Of a DNA stretch of 18,229 bases, positions 8,326-17,136 are shown piece by piece. The position numbers and the translations under genes were made by a program. Origin of the DNA: Cyclostephanos tholiformis (taxonomy: Eukaryota > Bacillariophyta > Thalassiosirophyceae > Thalassiosirales > Thalassiosiraceae); the NCBI GenBank assembly GCA_036939975.1, contig JALLPB010000295.1, positions 1-18,229 of the forward strand. Reading direction: 5' to 3'. Under the pieces are notes generated by a model. That model made no database searches and was not told the origin of the DNA. It worked only from the letters and a program-made list of their open reading frames with translations. Positions within the stretch are counted from its first letter, which is position 1. Each line of letters starts with the position of its first letter.

Positions 8326-11313
8326 ATGAGGTTCACCATCGCCTCGTCCCTGCTGGCCGCCGCCACCGGCCTCCTGGTCGCCAACTTCCAGGGACCATCG
8401 TCGTCGTCGTCGTGGTGGTCATTAAAGTCGTCACCATCATTATTCGCATACGCCGCGGTGCCCGCCGTCAATTCGTGTCCGGGCGCTGCATTGCCCGACG
8501 AATCCGGAAGCTGTCCCAATCCCGACGCCGTCGATTCCTCCGACGATTCGTCCGACGACGATGACGACGTCGGACAACATCGCAGTGGCAATCCCAATGC
8601 CCATCGCGTCGAGGATGGCGAGGAGAAACCGCCCACGACGTGCGACTCGTATCTGAAGCTCGTGGGATTCAAGGACGCCACATACGAGACGCGTTCCTTC
8701 TACCAGGAGGTGGCATGGAGCGAAAATGCCAACAAGCCGGACGTGTGCATGAGCCTCGACGACATATTGCAAATATGTCACAGCTACCGTCCCCACTATC
8801 ACGAGCCGTACGTGCACTTCCCCGCCGCCTACCTTAAGGACATGAAGCGCATTGTATTTATCGGGGGGGGGGATGCGATGCTATTGCACGAGGCACTCAA
8901 ATATCCGAACATCGAGATGGTTGTTGGACTCGAACTCGATCAGAAGGTCGTTAGGGAGTCCCTCAAGCACTTTCACACCCAACCCCACTTCGACGATCCT
9001 CGCGTCCAGTGGTGGTTCGGCGATGCCTCCAAGTCCCTTGCCCTGCTCCCACGCGAGTGGTTCGGTACCTTCGACCTCGTCATGGTGGATCTAAGCGAGA
9101 CGGCAATGTCCATTTCCGTTACCGACGACCTCGACATCTTCGGCGCCCTAGCCCTGCTCATGAAGCCCGAGGGTATATTCGTTAAGAACGAGCTGTACTA
9201 CGGTCAAATGTCCAAGCTATTCGATCACTCCATCTTCGTTTACATGACGGATTATCCAATTCTCTGCGATCAGGATTGGGCCATGGGATCGAACGTCATC
9301 GACTTTATGAGGCCGAAGATCGACGGTGGACACATGGAGGTGGGGGGGATACATACCTACGAGTACGCGCCGTTGGACGACGTCGACGAGCACTGGAAGC
9401 TCATCAAGGATTATTCGAGAAATGATGCACGGAAGCAGGGAAAGTGCGACCTCTACGATAGGGAAATGGCCGAGGCCAAGGCGGGGGGGAAGGTGGTGGA
9501 GGAGCCGGCGAAGCCGACGAGGTCGGCGGGGGTGCTACTCGTTATCGAGGCCGACGGCGTACCGTCCGACATGTCGACGCTCGCGTCGAAGCTCAAGGGG
9601 CTGTTGGAGGACGAGGGACTACACCCCCTCCCCCCCGGGACCGTCATCGACGAGACTCCCTCGGGGGAGGCATCATCGGCGCTCTTCCTTGCGATGGAGG
9701 AGGGATACGTGAATGCCCACTTCTACCCATCGAGGTCGCACGTCGGTCTCGATATAGTGCTTTGGTCGAAGATAGCCAAGCTCGACGACCTACGCGTGTC
9801 AATCCTTGGCGCCCTCGGCGCTGCACTGTCCGATCACAGTTCCTACCGTGTCATTCATGGGGGGATGCTCGGGGCCAAGAATTGGAGGGAAGACGTCAAC
9901 GCCGTAGGACCCGTGAACAAGAACTTGCGTCAGTGCGACCCCGAGGTCGCCGCGTCAGAGCCTAAGGTTGGACCAGGACCCATCGACGACGGCGTCTTCG
10001 CCGCCGCCGTGACGGCGAGCCTGTCCATGCTGCCAAAGAAGATTGACAAGGTTGTCGCCGTCCTCTGCGGCAAGGAGGGGGAGGGCGACTGCGCGATCGT
10101 CAATGCTCTGAGGAAGCACAGCAAGGTCGACAAGATTGTTGCGCTATGGGACTGTCCCGCTGAGGATGAGCCGAAGACTAAGGATGACGATGAGGTCGTG
10201 TCGAAGGTGTACATCTGCGGCTCCAAAGATCTGAAGCGCTCGGCCAAGATAGAGGAGGGTTATTCCGCCGTGATCATTGATCCTAAGGCTTCACAGGGAT
10301 TCGTGTCGTCTCTAATGAACGAATTCTGCAAGAAGGGTGACACGGGTCAGCACATCCTTCTGCGCGATCAGGTCACGATCATGACGTCGCTGGCCAACGA
10401 TGCTGAAGTCATCTTCTTCGCTTCGTGCGTGAAGAATCTCATCAAGCAGACGGTCCGCAGCTCCCGAATCATCATTGACGGGACGGCACAATATGGAATA
10501 ATCGGTTCCAATAACCCCAGCTTCGTCCGTCGCGTCGTTTCCATTTCCGATTCCATTACGAAACAGACGGGAATACCCACCATAATCGAGAAGATGGTCG
10601 GGGGGCCGGTCCAGCAGCAGAAGGAGTATGATCCAGAACATTACCCCGCGAACGCCTACGATGAGCGGGATGCTCTGAAGCAGTACACGAACCAGGTCCC
10701 CCTCGCGAGTCAGAGCATGTACCAGCTCGAGGTGTCGGATGAGTCAGACGTCAAAAATTTGTCGTCGACGGTGATCAAGAACGCACTAGACGCTGTGGTG
10801 AAATTCAACCCAAAATTTGTGGGCGCGAAGCGTGTCGACTACGCGGACGAGATCGGGGATGGGTCCGTGAGTGCCGCAATCCTCGCATCTGGCCACATCG
10901 TTGTCACATGGGACGGCGCCGGACGGCTCACCCTCAAAACTATGACGCTTGGGGAGGAGTACGAACCCATCCCTCCCACTGCCGAGGTACCCGATATGGT
11001 ACTATCAACGCACAAATCCGACGTCGTCGATGTCTTCCTGAGCAAACTCCCCCCCTCGGCGAAGATTGCAGTCCGCGAGCAGATGCCTCGTGGATCAAAC
11101 CGCGTAGTCAACTTCAGGAGGGACATCAACGCCATTCCCAACTGTACTGACCACTATGATCTCTGCTTGGACTTCGCGAAAGACGGGGAGTGTGATGACG
11201 AAGAAGAACAGCCTTGGATGCACAAGTACTGCTCACTCAGCTGCGGCACATGCGAGAAAATGAACATGGGACAGCCACTGCGCAGCGAGGCGGTCTTGGT
11301 AGACAAGGAATGA
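8326..11313 (+). CDS. Multidomain aminopropyltransferase / AdoMetDC-like secretory protein with ShKT tail, 995 aa
   Basis: Signal peptide 1 to about 20; acidic Ser/Asp patch 67-82; aminopropyltransferase (spermidine synthase) fold about 105-370. That fold shows DDILQICHSYRPHYHE, the decarboxylated-SAM motif GGGD (180-183), E203, GD at 232-233, and D255-L-S-E258, where family members usually have DSSD. Residues 401-500 resemble the bacterial AdoMetDC fold (GVLLVIEADG, then HFYPSRSHVGLDIVLW). Residues about 556-720 look like a second aminopropyltransferase fold without GGGD, and 800-925 like a second AdoMetDC fold. Both AdoMetDC-like domains have Gly where the pyruvoyl-forming Ser of the E-S-H motif should be. 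C940, C947, C956, C969, C973 and C976 form an ShKT domain. Diatoms are known to carry fused AdoMetDC-aminopropyltransferase genes proposed to make long-chain polyamines for silica formation. The secretory signal and the neighbouring silaffin-like gene fit this. Substrate and activity are not shown. Intronless and GC-rich. Confidence 0.85.
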   Translation: MRFTIASSLLAAATGLLVANFQGPSSSSSWWSLKSSPSLFAYAAVPAVNSCPGAALPDESGSCPNPDAVDSSDDSSDDDDDVGQHRSGNPNAHRVEDGEEKPPTTCDSYLKLVGFKDATYETRSFYQEVAWSENANKPDVCMSLDDILQICHSYRPHYHEPYVHFPAAYLKDMKRIVFIGGGDAMLLHEALKYPNIEMVVGLELDQKVVRESLKHFHTQPHFDDPRVQWWFGDASKSLALLPREWFGTFDLVMVDLSETAMSISVTDDLDIFGALALLMKPEGIFVKNELYYGQMSKLFDHSIFVYMTDYPILCDQDWAMGSNVIDFMRPKIDGGHMEVGGIHTYEYAPLDDVDEHWKLIKDYSRNDARKQGKCDLYDREMAEAKAGGKVVEEPAKPTRSAGVLLVIEADGVPSDMSTLASKLKGLLEDEGLHPLPPGTVIDETPSGEASSALFLAMEEGYVNAHFYPSRSHVGLDIVLWSKIAKLDDLRVSILGALGAALSDHSSYRVIHGGMLGAKNWREDVNAVGPVNKNLRQCDPEVAASEPKVGPGPIDDGVFAAAVTASLSMLPKKIDKVVAVLCGKEGEGDCAIVNALRKHSKVDKIVALWDCPAEDEPKTKDDDEVVSKVYICGSKDLKRSAKIEEGYSAVIIDPKASQGFVSSLMNEFCKKGDTGQHILLRDQVTIMTSLANDAEVIFFASCVKNLIKQTVRSSRIIIDGTAQYGIIGSNNPSFVRRVVSISDSITKQTGIPTIIEKMVGGPVQQQKEYDPEHYPANAYDERDALKQYTNQVPLASQSMYQLEVSDESDVKNLSSTVIKNALDAVVKFNPKFVGAKRVDYADEIGDGSVSAAILASGHIVVTWDGAGRLTLKTMTLGEEYEPIPPTAEVPDMVLSTHKSDVVDVFLSKLPPSAKIAVREQMPRGSNRVVNFRRDINAIPNCTDHYDLCLDFAKDGECDDEEEQPWMHKYCSLSCGTCEKMNMGQPLRSEAVLVDKE

Positions 11314-11478
11314 TGATGATGGTGCATTGTAGCCGATATTCCAATTTAATGTGCCATTTTACTGGCCGTTCTCTTCTTTCCAAATTATGTTAATGTATTC
11401 GAATATTAAGTTGAATTAAGATCCCCCACTCCAATTTTACTGGTTTCACTATTATTTATCTCATGTTCTTTTTTTCAG
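11314..11478 (+). other. 3' flank of the aminopropyltransferase gene
   Basis: AT-rich sequence after the TGA, expected to hold the 3' untranslated region and polyadenylation signal. AATTAAG and AATATTAAG occur near 11405-11420 but no exact AATAAA is seen. It ends in a strong T-rich tract and CAG (11476-11478) that looks like a splice acceptor for something downstream. Confidence 0.45.
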
Positions 11479-11830
11479 AATAACCTAGATTGAATCCAGA
11501 GCCAAATTTGCCTGCTCTTGCTTCAGTTTCTTTCCAGAACAATTCAAGCAAAATGAAGGATTTATCATCGCTATTGGAGAATCACCACCCTGTAAGTGTT
11601 TCATTGACAGTATCATTGCAACTTTCTTAGCAACACAAGTTGTCAACAATAAAGTAATCATCATTTGCCATTACGTGATGTTTTAATGGATCTCTTTTAA
11701 CCCCAGGCTTCTCCTCACCCACTCCTGCATCTTTTAGCAATGAGGGTTTTGGTTTGGTATTCATACATGTTCATGCCCCAGTTTGTTTCATTGAGAAAAG
11801 GACAACTGATGTCATCCTCCTCATCACACC
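11479..11830 (+). other. Candidate exons of an unrecognised spliced gene
   Basis: A T-rich tract and CAG at 11476-11478 precede a segment open in one frame from about 11484 to 11591 that includes ATG AAG GAT (MKDLSSLLENHHP). It ends at CCCT|GTAAGT, a full consensus donor. The next acceptor is CCCCAG at 11704-11706, giving a 115-nt intron, typical for this locus. The downstream segment from 11707 is open in two frames; phase 0 gives ASPHPLLHLLAMRV and runs about 57 codons. No domain is recognised. It could be a small gene, a relic or a non-coding transcript. Confidence 0.3.
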
Positions 11831-12019
11831 TTGCACTTCACAATAATTTGCATTGCGGTGTCAATTCTATCATCCACATCTTCTAGCTTTGCAGCTTTTC
11901 CAACTCAGCATTTTGTTAAAATTCCCAACAATGGCATAAGTAGGAGCCATTTGCCTTTCTGTAGTCATTGTGCATTCCAGAAGAATTCCCCAAATGGGGG
12001 TTCAAAAAAAGGAATGTGA
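11831..12019 (+). pseudogene. Possible relic of a plastid-targeting presequence
   Basis: The frame from 11831 gives a hydrophobic start (HFTIICIAVSILSST) then SSSFA-AFPTQ, then a Ser/Lys/Asn-rich stretch, ending at TGA 12017-12019. This resembles a diatom bipartite presequence: signal peptide, an ASAFAP-like motif with Phe just after the cut, then a transit peptide. The first codon is TTG, not ATG, and no in-frame ATG precedes it, so an intact gene is not supported. Confidence 0.25.
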
Positions 12020-13144
12020 TTCCTTTTTAGCAGGAATCTATAGCAGGACCAACTACAAAGGAATGCAAAATCAGGTTCCTTTTTTGCCAGCCTGACTTGT
12101 GGAATTTTGTTACATTGGTTTTGCTGTCAGTATGCTGGTGGTGGCAGTGCTGCTGCCTCAGAAGAGAAGGATTCAACCATGATGCAACAATCAAATATGA
12201 CTGTGGCAAAGGCAAAGCAGCAGTGGGTGGTGATGGCATTTGACCCACCGGAGGCACAACAAAAAGTGGGAGGGGGGACAATGCAGAGGTCAATTTGACA
12301 ACCACCCGAACAAGAAGGGCATGATGGTGCAACAAGAGGCAGTGGTACTGGGTGGAGATGCTATGAGAGGGAGAAGGAGGTTGAGGTGTTGGTCAATGCA
12401 ACATGATAAAAAACAAAAGATAGGGGCCATCAGAAGTGCTCACCAAGACAATATAGATGGGACATCAACTATTGTCCATCTATGTCCCATAGTTAGATAA
12501 TTTAACAGCTTTACCCCTATGGTTGCACATATGCAACCACTTTTTTTTAGGCTTCGTAAAAAATCAATATTTTTGCCAATTTTTGTTTGCTCAAAAATCT
12601 GAACATATCAAAAATTACCTGAGCTTGTCAGCTACAATGCTCTCAATCCACTTTTCCACGAAGCTTGTTGCATCAATGAGCTGAGTAGAGAGTCCATTTT
12701 GTGTTATCAAATCCATGGGAATAAATAGCAAAAATAGTACAATAAATGCTAGTTAAAACTAAGTTGTGTTTTGTGTTTTTTTGTCATGTTGACGGCAATG
12801 ACAATGGCGTCTGTTGGGGCGATATGGTGTAAGCACTTTTCTGGTGGCAGCGTTTAGGGGCTTTGCACAAAGCCACTGATACACTCCATTGATCAATGTC
12901 CTTTGTGCCCTATCCCCTTGATGGCATGGTTGTCAAAATTGCTGTTGACTTACTTACATTTTAGTACATTGTACATAATAACATAGTTAAATTTTAATTA
13001 ATTACTCTTTCAGTTATGTGATTTAATTAAATTGCTTTGACCATGCTCTTGCCCAACCCCTTGTCTGCATCGCATTTGCACCGGATGGGCTATGAATACA
13101 ATATCTGCATCACTGGAGGGGCAAAAACTTGCCATGGTGGGGAT
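12020..13144. other. Accessory DNA without a convincing gene
   Basis: Mixed low-complexity DNA. Short inverted repeats occur at 12457-12465 / 12482-12490 (ATGGGACAT) and 12524-12541 (GGTTGCA arms). A T-rich acceptor-like site (GCTGTCAG) sits near 12130, but no matching donor is clear. From 12500 the DNA is strongly AT-rich. One small minus-strand frame is listed separately. Confidence 0.5.
12615..12716 (-). other. Small 33-codon minus-strand ORF, unrecognised
   Basis: ATG at 12716 in context CCCATGG leads to a product beginning MDLITQNGLSTQLIDATS and ending near VADKLR. Its composition is balanced, amphipathic and protein-like within otherwise AT-rich DNA. It stops at AG|GTAA, which could instead be a splice donor. 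No partner exon was found. It is likely a fragment of an older gene or element. Confidence 0.2.
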
Positions 13145-13190
13145 GGTTGTGGTTGTGGTTGTGGTTGTGGTTGTGTTTGTGTTTGTGTTT
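13145..13190 (+). repeat. GGTTGT hexanucleotide microsatellite
   Basis: Five GGTTGT units (13145-13174) are followed by degenerate GTTTGT units to about 13190. Frames through it give poly Cys-Gly or His-Asn and are not genes. Confidence 0.95.
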
Positions 13191-13382
13191 TTTATCCTTT
13201 TCATACTGATCCCTACATGAAAAAGCTATGGGGATGGAGTTTTTTGTTCCCACCTGAACCTTCATAGCTGTTAACTTGTTAAATTTTGTATCAAAGTAAA
13301 AAAAGGTTTTTTGATGAGTTTTATGATTAGTGCCAAACGATAGAGAGGACTGGAATTGGAGCAATCCCAAAATTAATTTTGC

Positions 13383-13434
13383 GTTTGTGTGTCACAAACA
13401 CAATATTTGTGATTGGTGTTTGTGACACACAAAC
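13383..13434. repeat. Perfect 19-bp inverted repeat with nested palindromes
   Basis: Arms 13383-13401 (GTTTGTGTGTCACAAACAC) and 13416-13434 are exact reverse complements around a 14-nt spacer. Each arm is itself an imperfect palindrome, GTTTGTG-3 nt-CACAAAC, so the region can form either one long hairpin or two small ones. A further TTGTGTCA follows at 13435. There are no flanking ORFs to suggest a transposase. Confidence 0.92.
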
Positions 13435-13850
13435 TTGTGTCACCCAACCAAACATGTGACTTCTTGGTTAGGAAAGGTCGCGAAAACATACTCCATGCAA
13501 CCATAATTCGTCCCTACACCAAGCTGAGACTTCAACTTGCTCTGGCACCATTAAAAATAACAATTAACCAAAGGTGGAGGATGTGGCGGGGAATGAAGGG
13601 CTGGATGAGGGGGAGGTTTGGGTGGAGGGGGAATATGGCAAAGGGAGATGAGCTCAACAAAGCCCATCCCATTGTCGAAGCCAGTGGGAGATAGGATGAG
13701 CAATGAGGCAACTGCCCATGACGAGGCAATAAAGGCAGCATCACCGAGGTGTAGCAACCTGGTGGATGGATAAATGAGGGAGGTGAAGAGAGAGGGTAAG
13801 AATGTGGATGCCCAAATAAAAATCAAAGTGTGGGGGGGACACGAAGGTAG

Positions 13851-14072
13851 ACAACAGACGACAAAGATGTTGGAACTCTCCCTAAAGGGTACATAAGTAA
13901 CTTACCTTTACATAGAGTACCAGTACACCAAAGTACTATGCCACATCAGATACCTGATTACTACAGCAAGCCATACAGAATTCCTTCATATGATACACCC
14001 CATACCTTAGTTGAGAGTGAAAAATATACGTTCTCACTCACAGGGCACATGCTCAGTTACTCTCAACAGTTC
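13851..14072 (+). other. Open frame of 74 codons without ATG at its start, possible coding remnant
   Basis: Between TAG (13848-13850) and TAA (14073-14075) one frame is open and its translation looks protein-like, including GTLPKGYISNLPLHRVPVHQ and later YYSKPYRIPSYDTPH. A different frame carries on downstream (14076-14278) with HENQPQHGYNNFHGRGHKPN, a Gly/Arg/His/Asn-rich stretch of the sort seen in retroelement gag proteins. It may belong with the gag-like relic that follows. No domain could be identified with confidence. Confidence 0.22.
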
Positions 14073-14369
14073 TAAGTATCCACAATAGACACCCTGTTTG
14101 TACTGTACCTAGTGCTGCCCACAAACCTCCCACTGTGATGCCTTGTATTCCCTTTGCCTTGTCTCAACATGCTAGACATGAAAATCAACCACAACATGGA
14201 TATAACAATTTCCATGGAAGAGGTCACAAGCCTAATTGGTCCAACCCATCCCTCCACCAATCCTTGATCTTACTTCAATAATATTCAAAGCCTATGCTGC
14301 CACATCAAGCACATGCTTCAAACTCTCCCCTGTTGTTGGAGCATTCATCTTGGATAGAAAGGACTCATC

Positions 14370-14940
14370 ATGTCTCATTGCATGTATGCCTTACTAGCTC
14401 CGACTCCATTCCACCGTCCCACCAACTCCTGCCCTGCCACAATTTATGCCAGGAATGACCCCACCAATATGACCCCTCTAAAATGCACCAAGCAAGCATC
14501 AATTGACACCGCATTTGCCTGCAAAAGGCACTATTACCAGTCATTAATCAACATCAAACATGCATGTTTCATTGCGCTTGATGCAAACATTGATGATGCA
14601 TTCAAGGTCAGTAATATTCCTACTACTATAGTTAGTTGGCATAAAGGCATGGAGACCCACGATATTCTAGACTAACTAGCTCAGACATAAGATCAACCTA
14701 CTCCAGCAGCACTGGAACTCAACAACGTGGCATTCCGCAGTCCTTATTCTGCTGCCGATGCTCTGAAGTCCTCTTCCATTGCATCAAAAGATGCACCGAG
14801 ATAAAAATTTTAGGGAATATTCCTTCACAGATAGCCAGTAAATCAACAACATGATCCGTCTGCTCCTCACGACAGGCTTATGCATTTGAGCATTTGAGGA
14901 ATGGGATCATCTATTTCCTATTGAAAAGATACGCTTACAT
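14370..14940 (+). pseudogene. Broken gag-like gene of a retrotransposon
   Basis: Starting with SHCMYALLAPTPFHRPTN, the reading resembles the gag-like region of retroelements known from diatoms and related algae. The later pieces DDAFKVSN, W-HKGMETHDILD, DQPTPAALE, EVLFHCIKRCTEIKILGNIP and AFEEWDHLFP come in the order expected for that family. They are split by TAA stops at 14673-14675 and 14688-14690, a frameshift near 14760, another near 14840, a TGA near 14888 and a final TAA at 14941-14943. It reads on the + strand, opposite to the neighbouring copia pol, so it is not simply the 5' end of that element. The family resemblance is recalled, not searched. Confidence 0.5.
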
Positions 14941-15266
14941 TAAAGGGGTAGATTGATGGCCATGGCCGCCGCGGTAACTCATTGGAGCCCACGGCTATTC
15001 AGTCGAGATTTAGTAATGATTAGGGTCAACATAAAGGATTATGGAAGGGTCGTCGAGCCATTATCCATGGTTCTGTTTGATCTTCACCGTAAAATCCACG
15101 ATCGTGTGTCAGGCTCGTGTCAGGCACGTGCCCTCCGGGGAATGTCATTGTAGTGCCTACATATGAGAGATATAATCGTTTCCGTGGAGTCAAATGGTTT
15201 CTCTATATTTTTATTCACGCTTCTCGCACGTTTCTTGCCCAGGATGTGGGGAAAGTTACTCCCTCC
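14941..15266 (-). other. Non-coding flank of the copia pol, where its 3' LTR would lie
   Basis: This lies just downstream (minus-strand sense) of the pol stop. A purine-rich run on the minus strand (GAGGAGGGAG, about 15259-15268) overlaps the stop codon and could be the polypurine tract. A short tandem TGTCAGGC pair (about 15107-15124) next to CACGTG is visible. TG/CA LTR ends and a target-site duplication could not be fixed, because the other LTR is outside the window. Confidence 0.3.
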
Positions 15267-16405
15267 TCACGGGCATATTTCCTCAGTTCCCTCAAGATCA
15301 GCCCGGAGACTGGGGTTCACCGGCTGGTCTTGCCGGGAAAGATGGTCCGTGGGGTTGTCATACATATCGTAAAGGACATTACTAATTAGCCTGTGGCGCT
15401 TTGCACCTGTGATCACTTTGGTCAGGAAGTCAGAAAGATTGAAACATGTTCGAAGATGGCTAATGAGCGATTCACCCATAGCAACAGAATCCCGTATTGC
15501 ATGATAGCAAATCGAGTTGCACTTCTTTTTCAAGGTCGACTCAGGTCTAGATGAGTTGGTCACCTGGGATTCGTTATCCCCATAAATGTATGTGGGTCCC
15601 GTTAAAGGAACTCCCATCATGTGTAGTTTATAACGCAGTCCTCTCAACATTTCGATGCCGTGCTTCATAGCAACAAACTCGGCACCAAAAACGGAGGTCT
15701 CAATAGTCGGTTGTTGCTTAGATAGCCAGACAACTAATGCCATATTGCAATAGTTGAGGAAGCCTGTGTGAGAACGTCTGGTCCGTTTGTCCCCCGCATG
15801 GTCACTATCCACCATCATGCGGATGTCAACCTCCTTTTCCAGAGGCATGGGCATATTGGTCGGGATAGCCTCGGTAACGTCACCGTAAAATTCCGTCCAG
15901 TCAAATTGTGGAAAGTCGTCTTCATTTATGATAGGATAGGTTGGGTCAAAGACAAGTCGGCTGTTGTGCTTGAGGCAAAGATACCCCATAACATGGATTG
16001 CGGCCTCAAGATGTCCCTCTCGAGGATAAGCAAGGTACGACAACAGGAGGTAAACCTCAACTGCTATGTCTACGCGTCCCAGTTCAACCATCCAGCGCAT
16101 TATGCCGATCAGGTGTTGAAAGAAGGATGAGCACTCGACATCAAGGGGCTCGGACACATCAGTGCCAACACAGTATCCCGTAGGAGAAGGGTTGTCTGCC
16201 CTGCTTGGGATTTTATACCTGTTGTTAAGTTTCTTGGTCAAGTAAGTCTGGCAGTTCTTTACTGCTTGGTTTACGTTTTTGGAAGGGCTTAGCCCCCAAG
16301 CGTAGATACCATAGGGCAATCGGGTCTCCTTCAATTTTGCACCAAGGTATATGTCTGGGTCGCCCACCGAGGTGGGTTTTAGCGGCAAATAGCTATTGAT
16401 CTGGC
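15267..16405 (-). pseudogene. Copia pol: end of RT and RNase H
   Basis: The frame opens after the frameshift near 16405 with PESQINSYLPLKPTSVGDPD and IYLGAKL, the end of the copia RT and connection region. RNase H follows. Its acidic residues appear in VDSDHAGD, VFGAEFVAMK and YGDNESQV, and the C-terminal SDFLTKV motif is present. This piece is about 380 codons without a stop and looks the best preserved part. It ends at TGA 15269-15267. Its own first ATG (16439) is not a true start; in an intact element it would be read through from the upstream RT. Confidence 0.88.
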
Positions 16406-17136
16406 TCTCAGGATTGACATGGCGTCGTGGTGAATACACAAGATATCATCCACATAGCACAAGATATAAGCATAATACTGCACGTTGTCATCCGGTCGAG
16501 TCTCGGCTTTCAGCCACAAGTCAGGGTCTGCCTTACAGGACGTGTATCCCATTTGGCACATAAAAGAAGCAAGGTGATCACAAAAAGCTGCACCAGCGCT
16601 CTTAAGTCCGTATAGGGCGCGACTAATGATGGCGCTATTACCGGCATCTTGGCCAAACTCAGGGCCGAGCACGGTCCATACTTTCTCTTTCACGGGTGCG
16701 GTGATGTACACATTCAGAACGTCACCAACCTTCACCTGCAGGTCATTTAGTGCGGCAAGCATCAAAGCAATGTGCACAGTCTGACGTGATACCACAGTGG
16801 CATAAGTGATCATTGCTGGGGCTTCAGTCTTATGGCCACCGGCAACCAATCGGGCTTTACGTTTGAAGTCTTCCATTTTAACGTCGAAAACCATATGGCA
16901 GGGGATTTTCTGGTATCCAACAGGCACGGTCTTCCCATCGGGGAGGATGTTGAAAGCCTTTCAGACTTCGTTCATCTCCTTTGCAATGGTGTCGGTCCAA
17001 AGTGTGTTGCCGTTCTTGCAATCAAGGTCAAAGGCTTCTTTAACAGTCTTAGGCACCTCAATGCCGAACTTGTGAGTGCGCTTCAGGTATCGAGCGGATC
17101 ATTTAGCAACCGCCAAGATGATCCGGTCACGCTTCT
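16379..17136 (-). pseudogene. Copia pol: reverse transcriptase core, interrupted
   Basis: Reading down from about 17136: KKRDRIILAVAK, stop, SARYLKRTHKFGIEVP, WTDTIAKEMNEV, stop, KAFNILPDGK, then about 180 open codons with FDVKMEDFKRKARLVAGGH, the first catalytic Asp in VGDVLNVYITAP, RALYGLKSAGAAF and CYVDDILCIHHDA. The frame is lost just after the catalytic YVDD block (near 16405), where family members continue into the LKP-x-S motif. The two catalytic regions remain, so decay is recent or moderate. Confidence 0.88.

Noticed and set aside
12006..12028. 10-bp hairpin with T-run, like a bacterial terminator
   Set aside because: The arms are mostly an A-run against a T-run, and the locus is eukaryotic, so no terminator function can be claimed.
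13037..13370. ORFs across the GGTTGT repeat (Cys-Gly or His-Asn runs)
   Set aside because: They are pure microsatellite translations.
14941..15266. Defined 3' LTR for the copia element
   Set aside because: No second LTR is inside the window for comparison and no clear TG/CA ends were seen; only a candidate polypurine tract is noted.
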